Part shown: positions 6,511-13,965 of the stretch, one piece after another
Layout: each line of letters begins with the position of its first letter
Numbering within the stretch: the first letter of the stretch is position 1
Assembly: GCF_017996735.1 (NCBI RefSeq)
Contig: NZ_JAGOGJ010000067.1
Span: 1 to 36,903, forward strand
Reading direction: 5' to 3'
Source of the DNA: Niveispirillum sp.
GTDB lineage: Bacteria > Pseudomonadota > Alphaproteobacteria > Azospirillales > Azospirillaceae
DNA: 36,903 bases
Notes under the pieces: model-generated
Told to the model about the DNA's origin: nothing
Database searches by the model: none
The model's input: the letters and a program-made list of their open reading frames with translations, nothing else
Made by a program: the position numbers and the translations under genes

Positions 6511-8883
6511 TCAATGAACCGCGAAGGTCCGCTTGGACGCCCGGCGTACCTCCGCCTCGTACAGTTTGGGGAACATCCGGTACAGCAGGGCCGCCACCGC
6601 CGGCAGCAGCACGACAGCCCCGATCATGTTGGCCAGGAAGATGAAGGTGAGCAGCACACCCATATCGGCCTGGAACTTCAGGTCGGAGAAGATCCAGGTC
6701 GCCGTCGCCACGGCCAGGGTCAGGCCGGTGAACAGCACGGAACTGCCGGTTTCCTGTAGCGTGCGGTAATAGGCTTCCGCGAAGTTCAGGCCATGCTTCA
6801 GATAGGATTGGAGCCGGTTGAAGATATAGAGCCCGTAATCCACACCGATACCCACGCCCAGCGCGGCGGCGGGCAAGGTGGAAATCTTCAGCCCGATGCC
6901 CAGCCAGGTCATCATGGCGTTGCACAGGATCGACACCACGATCAGCGGCAGCACGGTGGCAAGCGACCCGACGATGGAGCGGAAGGTGATGACACAGAAC
7001 AGCACGACGGTGGCATAGACCAGCAGCAGCATCGGCTTTTCCGCCGTCATCACCGCCTGGTTGGTGGCCGCCATCACGCCGACATTGCCGGTGGCCAGGT
7101 TGAAGCTGACCGTATCGGACGGGTTGTCCTTCTTATACTGCTCCACCGCATCCACGATGCGCTGGATGGTCTCGGCCTTGTGGTCCTTGGTGAAGATCAT
7201 CACCGGCATGACCGAGCAGTTGGAATTCAGCAGCCCCGTCGATGTCTCGATGGGCGAAACGGTGCGGACCAGAACCTGTGAATTGCGCGGCAGCACACGC
7301 CAGTTCAGGTTGCCCTCGTTCCAGCCAGTATTGACCGTCTTCATGGCCGTGGCCATCGACATGGTCGATTGCACGCCATCGACATTGGAGATGGCCCAGG
7401 TGAAATCATCCACCTGCTTGATGATGTTGTAATCGATACAGCCGTCGGCCCTGGTCTCCACAATGACCTGGATGATATCCACGCCGATGGCGAACCGGTC
7501 CACGATCAGCTGGGCATCCTGGTTGTAACGGCTGTCGGGCCACAGTTCGGGCACGCCCGCCTCCGTGTCGCCCACCGTCATGTGCCGCTGTTCCCACAGC
7601 GCGATGCAGAACACGCCCAGCCCGATCAGCACCATGACAATGGCGCCCTTGGGTCGGGCAAAGACGGCGAACCAGCCCCACACGCGGTCGAACCGGTCCA
7701 CCTGACCCGACACGCGGGACCGGTACTTGTCACCCAGCGGCAGGAAGGACAGCACCACCGGCAGCACCCAGAGATGGGTGATGATGATGATCAGCATGCC
7801 GACCGAGGCCGAAACGGCCAGTTCCTGGATCATCTGGATCTGGATGATGGCGATGGTGACAAAGGCCAGCGCGTCGGTGACCAAGGCCGAGGCGCCGGGC
7901 ACCAGCAACCGTTCGAAACTGATCCGCGCCGCCGTGAAGGCATCCGCCCCCTTGCCCATTTCCTGCGTGATGGTGCCCACATTCTGCACGCCGTGAGAAA
8001 TGGCGATGGCGAAGACCAGGAACGGCACCAGGATCGACAAGGGATCGATGCCATAGCCCAGCAGCACCAGCAGGCCGAATTGCCAGACGACGGTACAGAG
8101 CGAAATGCCCAGCATCGCGAAGGTCATCATCCAGCTTTTGCCATAGCCATAGACCAGCACGGCGGTAATGACGAAGGCGATGGCGAAGAACATCACCACG
8201 CTCTTGGCCCCGTCGGCGATATCGCCCATGGCCTTGGCGAAGCCGATGATATGGACCTGGACCTTGTCATCCTCGAACTTGGTGCGGATGGCCTCAAGCT
8301 GCTGCGCCACGGCCGTGTAGTCCAGCTTCTCGCCGGTGCGCGGGTCCTTCTCCACCAACTGTACCGACACCAGCGCCGCCGTGAAATCCTCCGCCACCAG
8401 GCGGCCGACCTGACCGGATTTCAGGACATTCTCGCGGACGATAGGCAGCCACTGCTCATTGGGCTGGAATTCGGCGGGGATGACATTGCCGCCCGCGAAC
8501 CCATCCTCCACGATCTCGATGAAGCGCACATTGGGCGTGAAGATGCTGGTGACGCTGGCGCGGTCCACGCCGGGGACAAAGAACACTTCGTCCGTCACCT
8601 GCTTCAGCCTTGTCATGAATTCCGGCGTGTAGATGTCGCCTTCCTTCACCGACAGCGCCACCAGCACCCGGTTGGCGCCGCCGAATTCCTTCATATGCTT
8701 GGTGAAGGTCTGCATATAGGGATGCTCAAGCGGCAGGGTCTTCTCAAACCCGGCAACGACGCGCAGCTTGGCACCTTGCCAGCCCATGAAGGCCGTCAGC
8801 AGACCGAACACGACCAGGATCAGCACCCGGTTGCGGAAGGTCCAATGTTCAAGACGGGACAGGAAGGAGGTGGACTGGGACAT
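6511..8883 (-). CDS. MMPL/RND-family inner-membrane transporter
   Basis: 790 residues, last gene of the four-gene cassette. Topology follows the RND/MMPL plan: one N-terminal membrane helix (about 18-37), a large periplasmic loop, five or so helices, then a second loop and helix bundle. The second bundle carries GVGIGVDYGLYIFNRL with Asp682-Tyr683, the proton-relay pair of MmpL-type proteins. The corresponding helix in the first half reads FAIAISHGVQN and lacks an Asp, so only one half appears to hold the canonical relay. Families like this (COG1033, sterol-sensing-domain-like) move lipids, hopanoids or other hydrophobic compounds through the periplasm. The start 8883 follows AAGG. The preceding gene ends 50 bases upstream, and an 8-bp hairpin (8928-8946) spans that stop codon. 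Direction of transport and substrate are not visible. Confidence 0.9.
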   Translation of the reverse strand: MSQSTSFLSRLEHWTFRNRVLILVVFGLLTAFMGWQGAKLRVVAGFEKTLPLEHPYMQTFTKHMKEFGGANRVLVALSVKEGDIYTPEFMTRLKQVTDEVFFVPGVDRASVTSIFTPNVRFIEIVEDGFAGGNVIPAEFQPNEQWLPIVRENVLKSGQVGRLVAEDFTAALVSVQLVEKDPRTGEKLDYTAVAQQLEAIRTKFEDDKVQVHIIGFAKAMGDIADGAKSVVMFFAIAFVITAVLVYGYGKSWMMTFAMLGISLCTVVWQFGLLVLLGYGIDPLSILVPFLVFAIAISHGVQNVGTITQEMGKGADAFTAARISFERLLVPGASALVTDALAFVTIAIIQIQMIQELAVSASVGMLIIIITHLWVLPVVLSFLPLGDKYRSRVSGQVDRFDRVWGWFAVFARPKGAIVMVLIGLGVFCIALWEQRHMTVGDTEAGVPELWPDSRYNQDAQLIVDRFAIGVDIIQVIVETRADGCIDYNIIKQVDDFTWAISNVDGVQSTMSMATAMKTVNTGWNEGNLNWRVLPRNSQVLVRTVSPIETSTGLLNSNCSVMPVMIFTKDHKAETIQRIVDAVEQYKKDNPSDTVSFNLATGNVGVMAATNQAVMTAEKPMLLLVYATVVLFCVITFRSIVGSLATVLPLIVVSILCNAMMTWLGIGLKISTLPAAALGVGIGVDYGLYIFNRLQSYLKHGLNFAEAYYRTLQETGSSVLFTGLTLAVATATWIFSDLKFQADMGVLLTFIFLANMIGAVVLLPAVAALLYRMFPKLYEAEVRRASKRTFAVH

Positions 8884-8933
8884 GTCGGTTCGCCTTGGCG
8901 TTCAAGGGATCGGGGCGGGGCGAAGGCGGCGCG

Positions 8934-9902
8934 TCACGGACGCGCCGGGATCGGCCCGTGTTCGCCCAGCAGAATGACGCTGCCATCGGGCGCCTGGATG
9001 GCATCGGCCAGGGCCACACGGTCGGCGCGCTTGGTGGTGGCAAAGGTGCGGCCGCCGTCGCCGCTGGTCAGAACCGCACCCTGCGCCCCCACCAGCACCA
9101 CGGAACCATCGGCCAGCATGGCGCCGCCCATCAGGCCCGCCGTGGTGTTGCTCTCAATCGCGGTCCAGCTTTTGCCGCCATCATCGCTGCGCAGGATATT
9201 GCCCTGCAGACCGTAGGCCAGGAAGCTTTGCGGACCCAGGGCCAGCACATCAAAGAAGGACCCGTCATAGGGGCTGTCCAGCTTGGTCCAGGTGGCCCCG
9301 GCATCGGCACTGAACAGCAGGGTCCCGGCCTCCCCCGCGATCAGGCGGGTTTCCGGCGTGGGCGCCAGGATGGCGTTGAAATGGAAATCATCCTCACTGA
9401 TCTGCCGGCTGTTCCAAGTGACGCCGCCATCAGCAGTTTCCAGATACAGTCCATAGGCGCCGACCGCGATGCCATGCTGTCCGTCGGCATTGAACAGCAC
9501 ATCCATCAGGGGCTGTTCCAGCTCGGGATCGGCATGCTGGACCTGCCAGCTTTCGCCGCCATCCTGGGTATGCAGGATCACGGCGTCATGGCCCACGGCC
9601 CAGCCGCGCCGGGGATCGGCAAAATGCACACCTGTCAGGGCTGTATTGGCGGGGACCGGCACCTGTCGCCAGCTCTTGCCATTATCATCGGACAGCAGGA
9701 TGTGACCCCGTTCGCCCACGGCCACCAGCCGGTCACCGGCACGCGCCGCCCCCAGGATCAGGGACTGGCTGGCCAGCGGCGCGATCACCGCGGGGCGTAA
9801 CGCCGGGGCTGCCGCCTCCTGCGCTGCCACGGGCAGGACGCCCAGAAGCAGCAGGCACAGGCTTGCCGCCAGCGGACGAAGAGCGGAGGAGGAAAGAAGC
9901 AT
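8934..9902 (-). CDS. YCF48/BNR-repeat periplasmic beta-propeller protein
   Basis: 322 residues with a signal peptide, MLLSSSALRPLAASLCLLLL then GVLPVAAQ, probably cleaved near residue 27. The mature protein is built of repeated Asp-box (BNR) turns, S/T-x-D-x-G-x-T/S-W: LSDDNGKSW, HTQDGGESW, TADGGVTW, SADAGATW, RSDDGGKSW and TSGDGGRTF, about one every 40 residues, giving a six- or seven-bladed propeller like the photosystem II assembly factor YCF48. In bacteria without photosystems these proteins recur beside DUF1302, DUF1329 and MMPL genes, and a scaffolding or coupling role in the periplasm is inferred. It lies between the DUF1329 gene (91-base gap with a terminator-like hairpin) and the pump gene. 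The ribosome binding site is weak, consistent with lower output than the two genes upstream. Confidence 0.88.
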   Translation of the reverse strand: MLLSSSALRPLAASLCLLLLGVLPVAAQEAAAPALRPAVIAPLASQSLILGAARAGDRLVAVGERGHILLSDDNGKSWRQVPVPANTALTGVHFADPRRGWAVGHDAVILHTQDGGESWQVQHADPELEQPLMDVLFNADGQHGIAVGAYGLYLETADGGVTWNSRQISEDDFHFNAILAPTPETRLIAGEAGTLLFSADAGATWTKLDSPYDGSFFDVLALGPQSFLAYGLQGNILRSDDGGKSWTAIESNTTAGLMGGAMLADGSVVLVGAQGAVLTSGDGGRTFATTKRADRVALADAIQAPDGSVILLGEHGPIPARP

Positions 9903-9944
9903 CGGATCACCGGCGAGGTTTGGTTAAAATCCGCCAAGAGACGG

Positions 9945-9977
9945 AAAAGGGCCGGCCGGTTCGCCACCAGCCGGCCC
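9945..9977 (-). terminator. Intra-cassette terminator or attenuator hairpin
   Basis: GGGCCGGC (9949-9956) pairs with GCCGGCCC (9970-9977); after one mismatch, GGT (9958-9960) pairs with ACC (9966-9968) around a five-base loop. On the minus strand the stem is followed by TTTT (9948-9945). It lies 17 bases past the DUF1329 stop and before the BNR gene, so it would reduce read-through from the DUF1302-DUF1329 pair into the BNR-pump pair. Confidence 0.65.
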
Positions 9978-9993
9978 GTTGCCGTTCCGCCGA

Positions 9994-11331
9994 TCAGCGA
10001 ACGCCGGCGCGGCGCAGGCTGTCAGGCGAGAAATCGGCTTCGCTGTACTTCACTTCGAACTTGTACGGCGCTTCCTGGTTGTCCAGGCCGATGGCCGTAT
10101 AGCGACCCGACTGCAGGTCATAGAGCGCATCCAGCGTCGACCAGAAGGTCGGCATGGAATAATAGTTCACCGGATGGCACTCGGCCACGCGCCACATCTC
10201 GCCACGCGCGTCCAGATGATCGGCAACCAGGATCTGCCAGCTATCCTCGTCGATATAGAAGCGGCGCTTGGCATAGATGTGGCTGGTGCCCTGCTTCAGG
10301 GTCGCTTCCACCACCCAGACGCGGTGCAGCTCGTAACGGGCCAGATCCTGGTTGATATGGCCGGGCTTCACGATGTCGCTGTACTTCGTGTCCTTGGAAT
10401 GCAGCTTGTAGGAATTGTACGGCACGTACATTTCCTTCTTGCCGACCAGCTTCCAGTCGTAACGGTCGGGCGCACCAGAATAGATGTCGAAATTGTCGGT
10501 GGTGCGCAGGCCGTCCGACGCCGTGCCGGGATTGTCATAGGCGACGTTGGGGGCGCGGCGGACACGGCGCTGTCCCGGATTGTAGGTCCAGGCCGAACGC
10601 GGTTCCTTCACCTGATTGATCGTCTCATGCACCAGCAGGATTTCACCGGCCAGACGGGCCGGGCTGGTCACCTCCTGCAGAAAGTAGAGCGAGGTGTTAC
10701 CGGGAGCGCCGCCGGGCGCCTGATACAGGTACTTCACCTTCTCGGAGAGCATGATCAGCGTGTAGGAACCGTCGGTCTGCGGGTTCACCTGACCCACATT
10801 GCGCTCCGTCGCCTCGCCGCGATAACGCAGCAGGTGGTTCCACACGGCCTCCACACCCTCCTTCGGGATGGGGAACGGCACGCCTTCCTTGGCCCCTTCC
10901 ACGCCATTGCCGCCATCGACCAGCTTGGCCCGCGAGCCGTTGGCGATGGTTTCCTTGTAGATGCGGTCCGGATACGACGCGCTGCGGCGGGTCGGATAGA
11001 CATTCATCTTGTAGTCGGGATAGCGCTTCAGCAGGGCCTTCAGACCCTCCGGCAACTTGTCCTCATACTGGGCCATATTGGCCGCAGTGATGGTGAACTT
11101 GACCTTGTCCTCGGGGAACGGGTCCACCTCGATCGTGCCAGGCTGCCAGTTGGCGGGCGGCTTGGTGATACCGCCGGTCCATTCCGGGATGGTGCCGTCG
11201 GCATTGCCGGCCTTGATGGCGCCCATCGGGGTCAAGGTCTTGCCCAGATCAGCGGCGGTCTGCGCCAGGGTGGGAAGGCTGAAAGCCAGGGCGATGGCGC
11301 CACCCAGCAGAGCGGATTTCATACGGAACAT
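9994..11331 (-). CDS. DUF1329-domain periplasmic protein
   Basis: 445 residues. The start is set by GAGGAGGAAACGC directly before the ATG at 11331, and the product opens MFRMKSALLGGAIALAFSLP, a signal peptide cut near TLA-QT. The mature protein shows the DUF1329 hallmarks: an early LGKTLTPMGAIKAGNADGTI / PEWTGGI block and a C-terminal section with YAKRRFYIDEDSWQILVAD. To my knowledge the family has a LolA/LolB-like lipid-binding fold; that is established knowledge I cannot verify here. A periplasmic shuttle carrying a hydrophobic ligand between the inner-membrane pump and the outer-membrane DUF1302 barrel is the natural inference. It follows the DUF1302 gene by 47 bases with an identical ribosome binding site, so the two are almost certainly co-transcribed and similarly translated. 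Confidence 0.93.
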   Translation of the reverse strand: MFRMKSALLGGAIALAFSLPTLAQTAADLGKTLTPMGAIKAGNADGTIPEWTGGITKPPANWQPGTIEVDPFPEDKVKFTITAANMAQYEDKLPEGLKALLKRYPDYKMNVYPTRRSASYPDRIYKETIANGSRAKLVDGGNGVEGAKEGVPFPIPKEGVEAVWNHLLRYRGEATERNVGQVNPQTDGSYTLIMLSEKVKYLYQAPGGAPGNTSLYFLQEVTSPARLAGEILLVHETINQVKEPRSAWTYNPGQRRVRRAPNVAYDNPGTASDGLRTTDNFDIYSGAPDRYDWKLVGKKEMYVPYNSYKLHSKDTKYSDIVKPGHINQDLARYELHRVWVVEATLKQGTSHIYAKRRFYIDEDSWQILVADHLDARGEMWRVAECHPVNYYSMPTFWSTLDALYDLQSGRYTAIGLDNQEAPYKFEVKYSEADFSPDSLRRAGVR

Positions 11332-11378
11332 GCGTTTCCTCCTCGATCGCTATCTTCTTATGTGGTCGTCGTGCGGCG

Positions 11379-13637
11379 TCAGAACGAGTATTTGACGCTG
11401 GCGGCCACAAAGTCGCGATCGTTGATCAGGTTGAACTTCCCGGCCCCGAAATAGTTGGAATAGGACAGGTCGACCGTGATGGTCTCCCGCACCAGGGCAC
11501 GCAGACCCAGGCTGATGGCCTTGCGGCCTTCCACAAAATTGCCCAGCGGCGTCGGCGTGGTGCCGTTCACGTCATGCTGCCAGGAGATGGAGGGATAGAG
11601 GTTGATGCCCGGCATCGCGTTCAGATAATCGAAACGCAGGGCCGCGCGGTAACCCCAGGAGAAGGCGTCGGCAAAGCCGTCGGTGGCCAGATCGGCCATA
11701 CCGCCACGGCCAACAAAGGCCGGGTTGCCACCAACCACCGTGCCCGGCCCTTCCAGGCGCAGCACGGTCTTGTCCGGCATGTCGGAAATCCAGGTGCCGC
11801 CGACTTCCGCCACCATCACCCACTGATCGGCACCGAAGGCGCGTTCGAAGGCCTTGGTGGCGGTCATCTGGGCCTGGGTAACGTCGAATTCCTCCCAGCC
11901 CTGGATGCGCTTGCCGAAATAGCGGTTGGCCAGATCGGCCGTGATGGCGGCGGCCGTCGTGCCCTGGATCGCCCCGATCTTCTTGACGATCTGGTTGGTG
12001 TTGAACAGGTTTGCCGCACCGACTGCACCGGCATTGGCACCCTGCAACCCACCGGCGGCCGCGCCCGCTGTTGCCCCGGCCGTTTCGAACGCGGCGCGGG
12101 TGCCGCCCGGCGACCCGGCGGCGGCGGCGATGCCGCTGCTGATGGCGCCCGCCACTGTCGGATTGATGGCCTGGATCTGCTCGAAGGTCAGGCCGGTGAA
12201 GGGGCGCAGGGCCGGATTACCGGCGATAGCGGCAGCGACGGCGCTATTGAATGTCGCACTGCCCTGGGCCCGGCCAGCGGTGGCCCCGGCAGCGGCGCCC
12301 TGGGCCTGGGCAGACGCAATGGACCCCAGGATCGACGGGGCGGCAAGGGTTGCCTGCAACAGCTCCACGTCATCCAACTGCAAGGGCTGGTCCTTGCGGA
12401 AGCTGATTTCGCCCTGCAGGGAGATGCCGAACGGGATGGTGGTGTTGAAGCTGGCGCCGAAAAGCTGAATATCCTCGGGATATTCGGCGCGGTAGGACGA
12501 ATTCTTCGTGAAGTTCGAGGGATCCGCCTGGAACTGCTGCAGGCTGCCGACGATGGAGCTGAGCACCGGCACACGCGAATGCAGGTTCGTGTAGTAGAAG
12601 CCGAATTCGGTATTGTTCAGTTCTTCGGCGAAGATACGCAGGGCCAGACCATACTGCCCGCTGTCGCTGGGCGTATCATCCTTGGACCGGGGCACCACGG
12701 TGCCGAACGGGGTCAGCGACTGCGCGCCACGGAAACCGTTCAGCAGCGGGTTCGGATACTTGTCCACCGGGAAGACATTGCCGCCGGCAACCGCACCCTG
12801 GCTGGGATCGTCCCGGAACAGGTAGTTGCCGAAGCCGATGAACAGATGGTCGCCACCGGGAGAGGCCGCATCATTGGTGGAGAAGAAGGAACCGGCGGCT
12901 TCCGGCTCCGTATTGTCCCACTTGAACTGATAGAAGGCTTCCAGCGAGACATTCTCGTTGAAGGAGAAGCTGATGTCGGCGATCGGCACCGGCAGGAAGG
13001 CTTCCTTCAGTTCCGAACCCGGCACGCGCAGGGCGGAGACATCGACCGGGTTGATGGAGTTGATGCCGTTCTGGATGAAAGTGCTTTCACCCCAGCTCAA
13101 CACCTGCTTGCCCAGGCGGACAGAGAGATTGGAGCCGTCGCCCACGGCGAAATCGCCATAAACGAAAGCGTCCAGCAGATCGAAGTCACGGCCCACGCGC
13201 TCGACCGTGTCGGAATTGAAGGCGAAGCGGTTGGTACGCGCCCCGTTGGTCGACGACTTCTTGGCGTTCACGACGTCATAGAAGTAGGTGCCACGGACAA
13301 AGGCGCCCAGATTGCCGTAGCTCAGCTTCAGCTCGTGCGTGGCACGGCCGGCGAGCGACACTAGGCCCTTGTCATAGTTCAGGTTGCCATTGTCGCCGTT
13401 GATCGAATGGGCGCGACCGCCATTGGCGACGCCGATCAGATCCGGGTCACGGCCCTGGACGCGGAACAGGGCGCCCATGGTCAGGGTCGTGTCGAAGCTG
13501 CCGCTCAACTCGCCGCGGTTGAAGGCGACAGCCTGTGCGCTGCCTACCGCCAGCATCGGGGCCAGGATGGCCGCCGCACTAACCCCGGCCAGTACCCGAC
13601 GGTCCATGCGCACCTGCGGCGTCGATTTGCGTGCCAT
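11379..13637 (-). CDS. DUF1302-domain outer-membrane beta-barrel protein
   Basis: 752 residues, first gene of the cassette. The ATG at 13637 follows GAGGAGGAAACGC. A long n-region precedes the signal core VLAGVSAAAILAPMLAVGSA, with likely cleavage at AQA-VAF (residue 36). The protein has barrel-like alternating strands, the conserved GKQVLSWGESTFIQNGINS block (177-195) typical of DUF1302, and a C-terminus ending AASVKYSF with a terminal Phe. The family is regarded as an outer-membrane channel or receptor partner of DUF1329. Unusual here is a stretch of about 140 residues (428-570; bases about 11930-12356) that is dominated by Ala, Gly and Thr and is not barrel-like (for example GAAAGATAGRAQGSA); it probably forms an inserted loop or plug. 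Confidence 0.92.
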   Translation of the reverse strand: MARKSTPQVRMDRRVLAGVSAAAILAPMLAVGSAQAVAFNRGELSGSFDTTLTMGALFRVQGRDPDLIGVANGGRAHSINGDNGNLNYDKGLVSLAGRATHELKLSYGNLGAFVRGTYFYDVVNAKKSSTNGARTNRFAFNSDTVERVGRDFDLLDAFVYGDFAVGDGSNLSVRLGKQVLSWGESTFIQNGINSINPVDVSALRVPGSELKEAFLPVPIADISFSFNENVSLEAFYQFKWDNTEPEAAGSFFSTNDAASPGGDHLFIGFGNYLFRDDPSQGAVAGGNVFPVDKYPNPLLNGFRGAQSLTPFGTVVPRSKDDTPSDSGQYGLALRIFAEELNNTEFGFYYTNLHSRVPVLSSIVGSLQQFQADPSNFTKNSSYRAEYPEDIQLFGASFNTTIPFGISLQGEISFRKDQPLQLDDVELLQATLAAPSILGSIASAQAQGAAAGATAGRAQGSATFNSAVAAAIAGNPALRPFTGLTFEQIQAINPTVAGAISSGIAAAAGSPGGTRAAFETAGATAGAAAGGLQGANAGAVGAANLFNTNQIVKKIGAIQGTTAAAITADLANRYFGKRIQGWEEFDVTQAQMTATKAFERAFGADQWVMVAEVGGTWISDMPDKTVLRLEGPGTVVGGNPAFVGRGGMADLATDGFADAFSWGYRAALRFDYLNAMPGINLYPSISWQHDVNGTTPTPLGNFVEGRKAISLGLRALVRETITVDLSYSNYFGAGKFNLINDRDFVAASVKYSF

Positions 13638-13965
13638 GCGTTTCCTCCTCGCATCCCATTCTTATCATTCCCCGGCTATGGGCCGGCGGCCGACCCTTTT
13701 TCAGAGCCGGGGGAATTTCGCGTAACCTTTTCGTAAAGGCCGCCATGTGGGGACGTCAAGGCTTCTATGCGCGTTATGTCTCCGGCGGGTTCGTTTGATG
13801 CCCGGACTGGCAAAAAAGACACATTTTTTGCCCAGTTTCCAATGGCTTGAACGTATTTATGGCATCTCGGTCAAACGCCCGTTTATTGGGCAGCGCTCCC
13901 GCGATACGGGAAATTTTGCACTTGCGAATGACGAAAATGCCTCTCAACCCCTTGTGACGTTTACG
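13638..13965. other. Intergenic region upstream of the DUF1302 cassette
   Basis: This 328-base gap between the DUF1302 start and the GGDEF/EAL stop, both on the minus strand, should hold the cassette promoter. It contains GTTAC-N8-CCCCC on the minus strand (13726-13709), a small hairpin CCTTT-TCGT-AAAGG, and TGACGTTTACGTCA (13955-13968), a near-palindrome overlapping the GGDEF/EAL stop codon. The stretch 13800-13950 is relatively AT-rich. No gene is seen. Confidence 0.45.
13709..13726 (-). promoter_or_regulatory. GTTAC-N8-CCCCC element upstream of DUF1302
   Basis: On the minus strand GTTAC (13726-13722) is followed after eight bases by CCCCC (13713-13709), 72 to 89 bases before the DUF1302 start. 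It matches the arrangement before the GDSL autotransporter and the TonB receptor. Candidate shared regulatory element; unproven. Confidence 0.3.
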
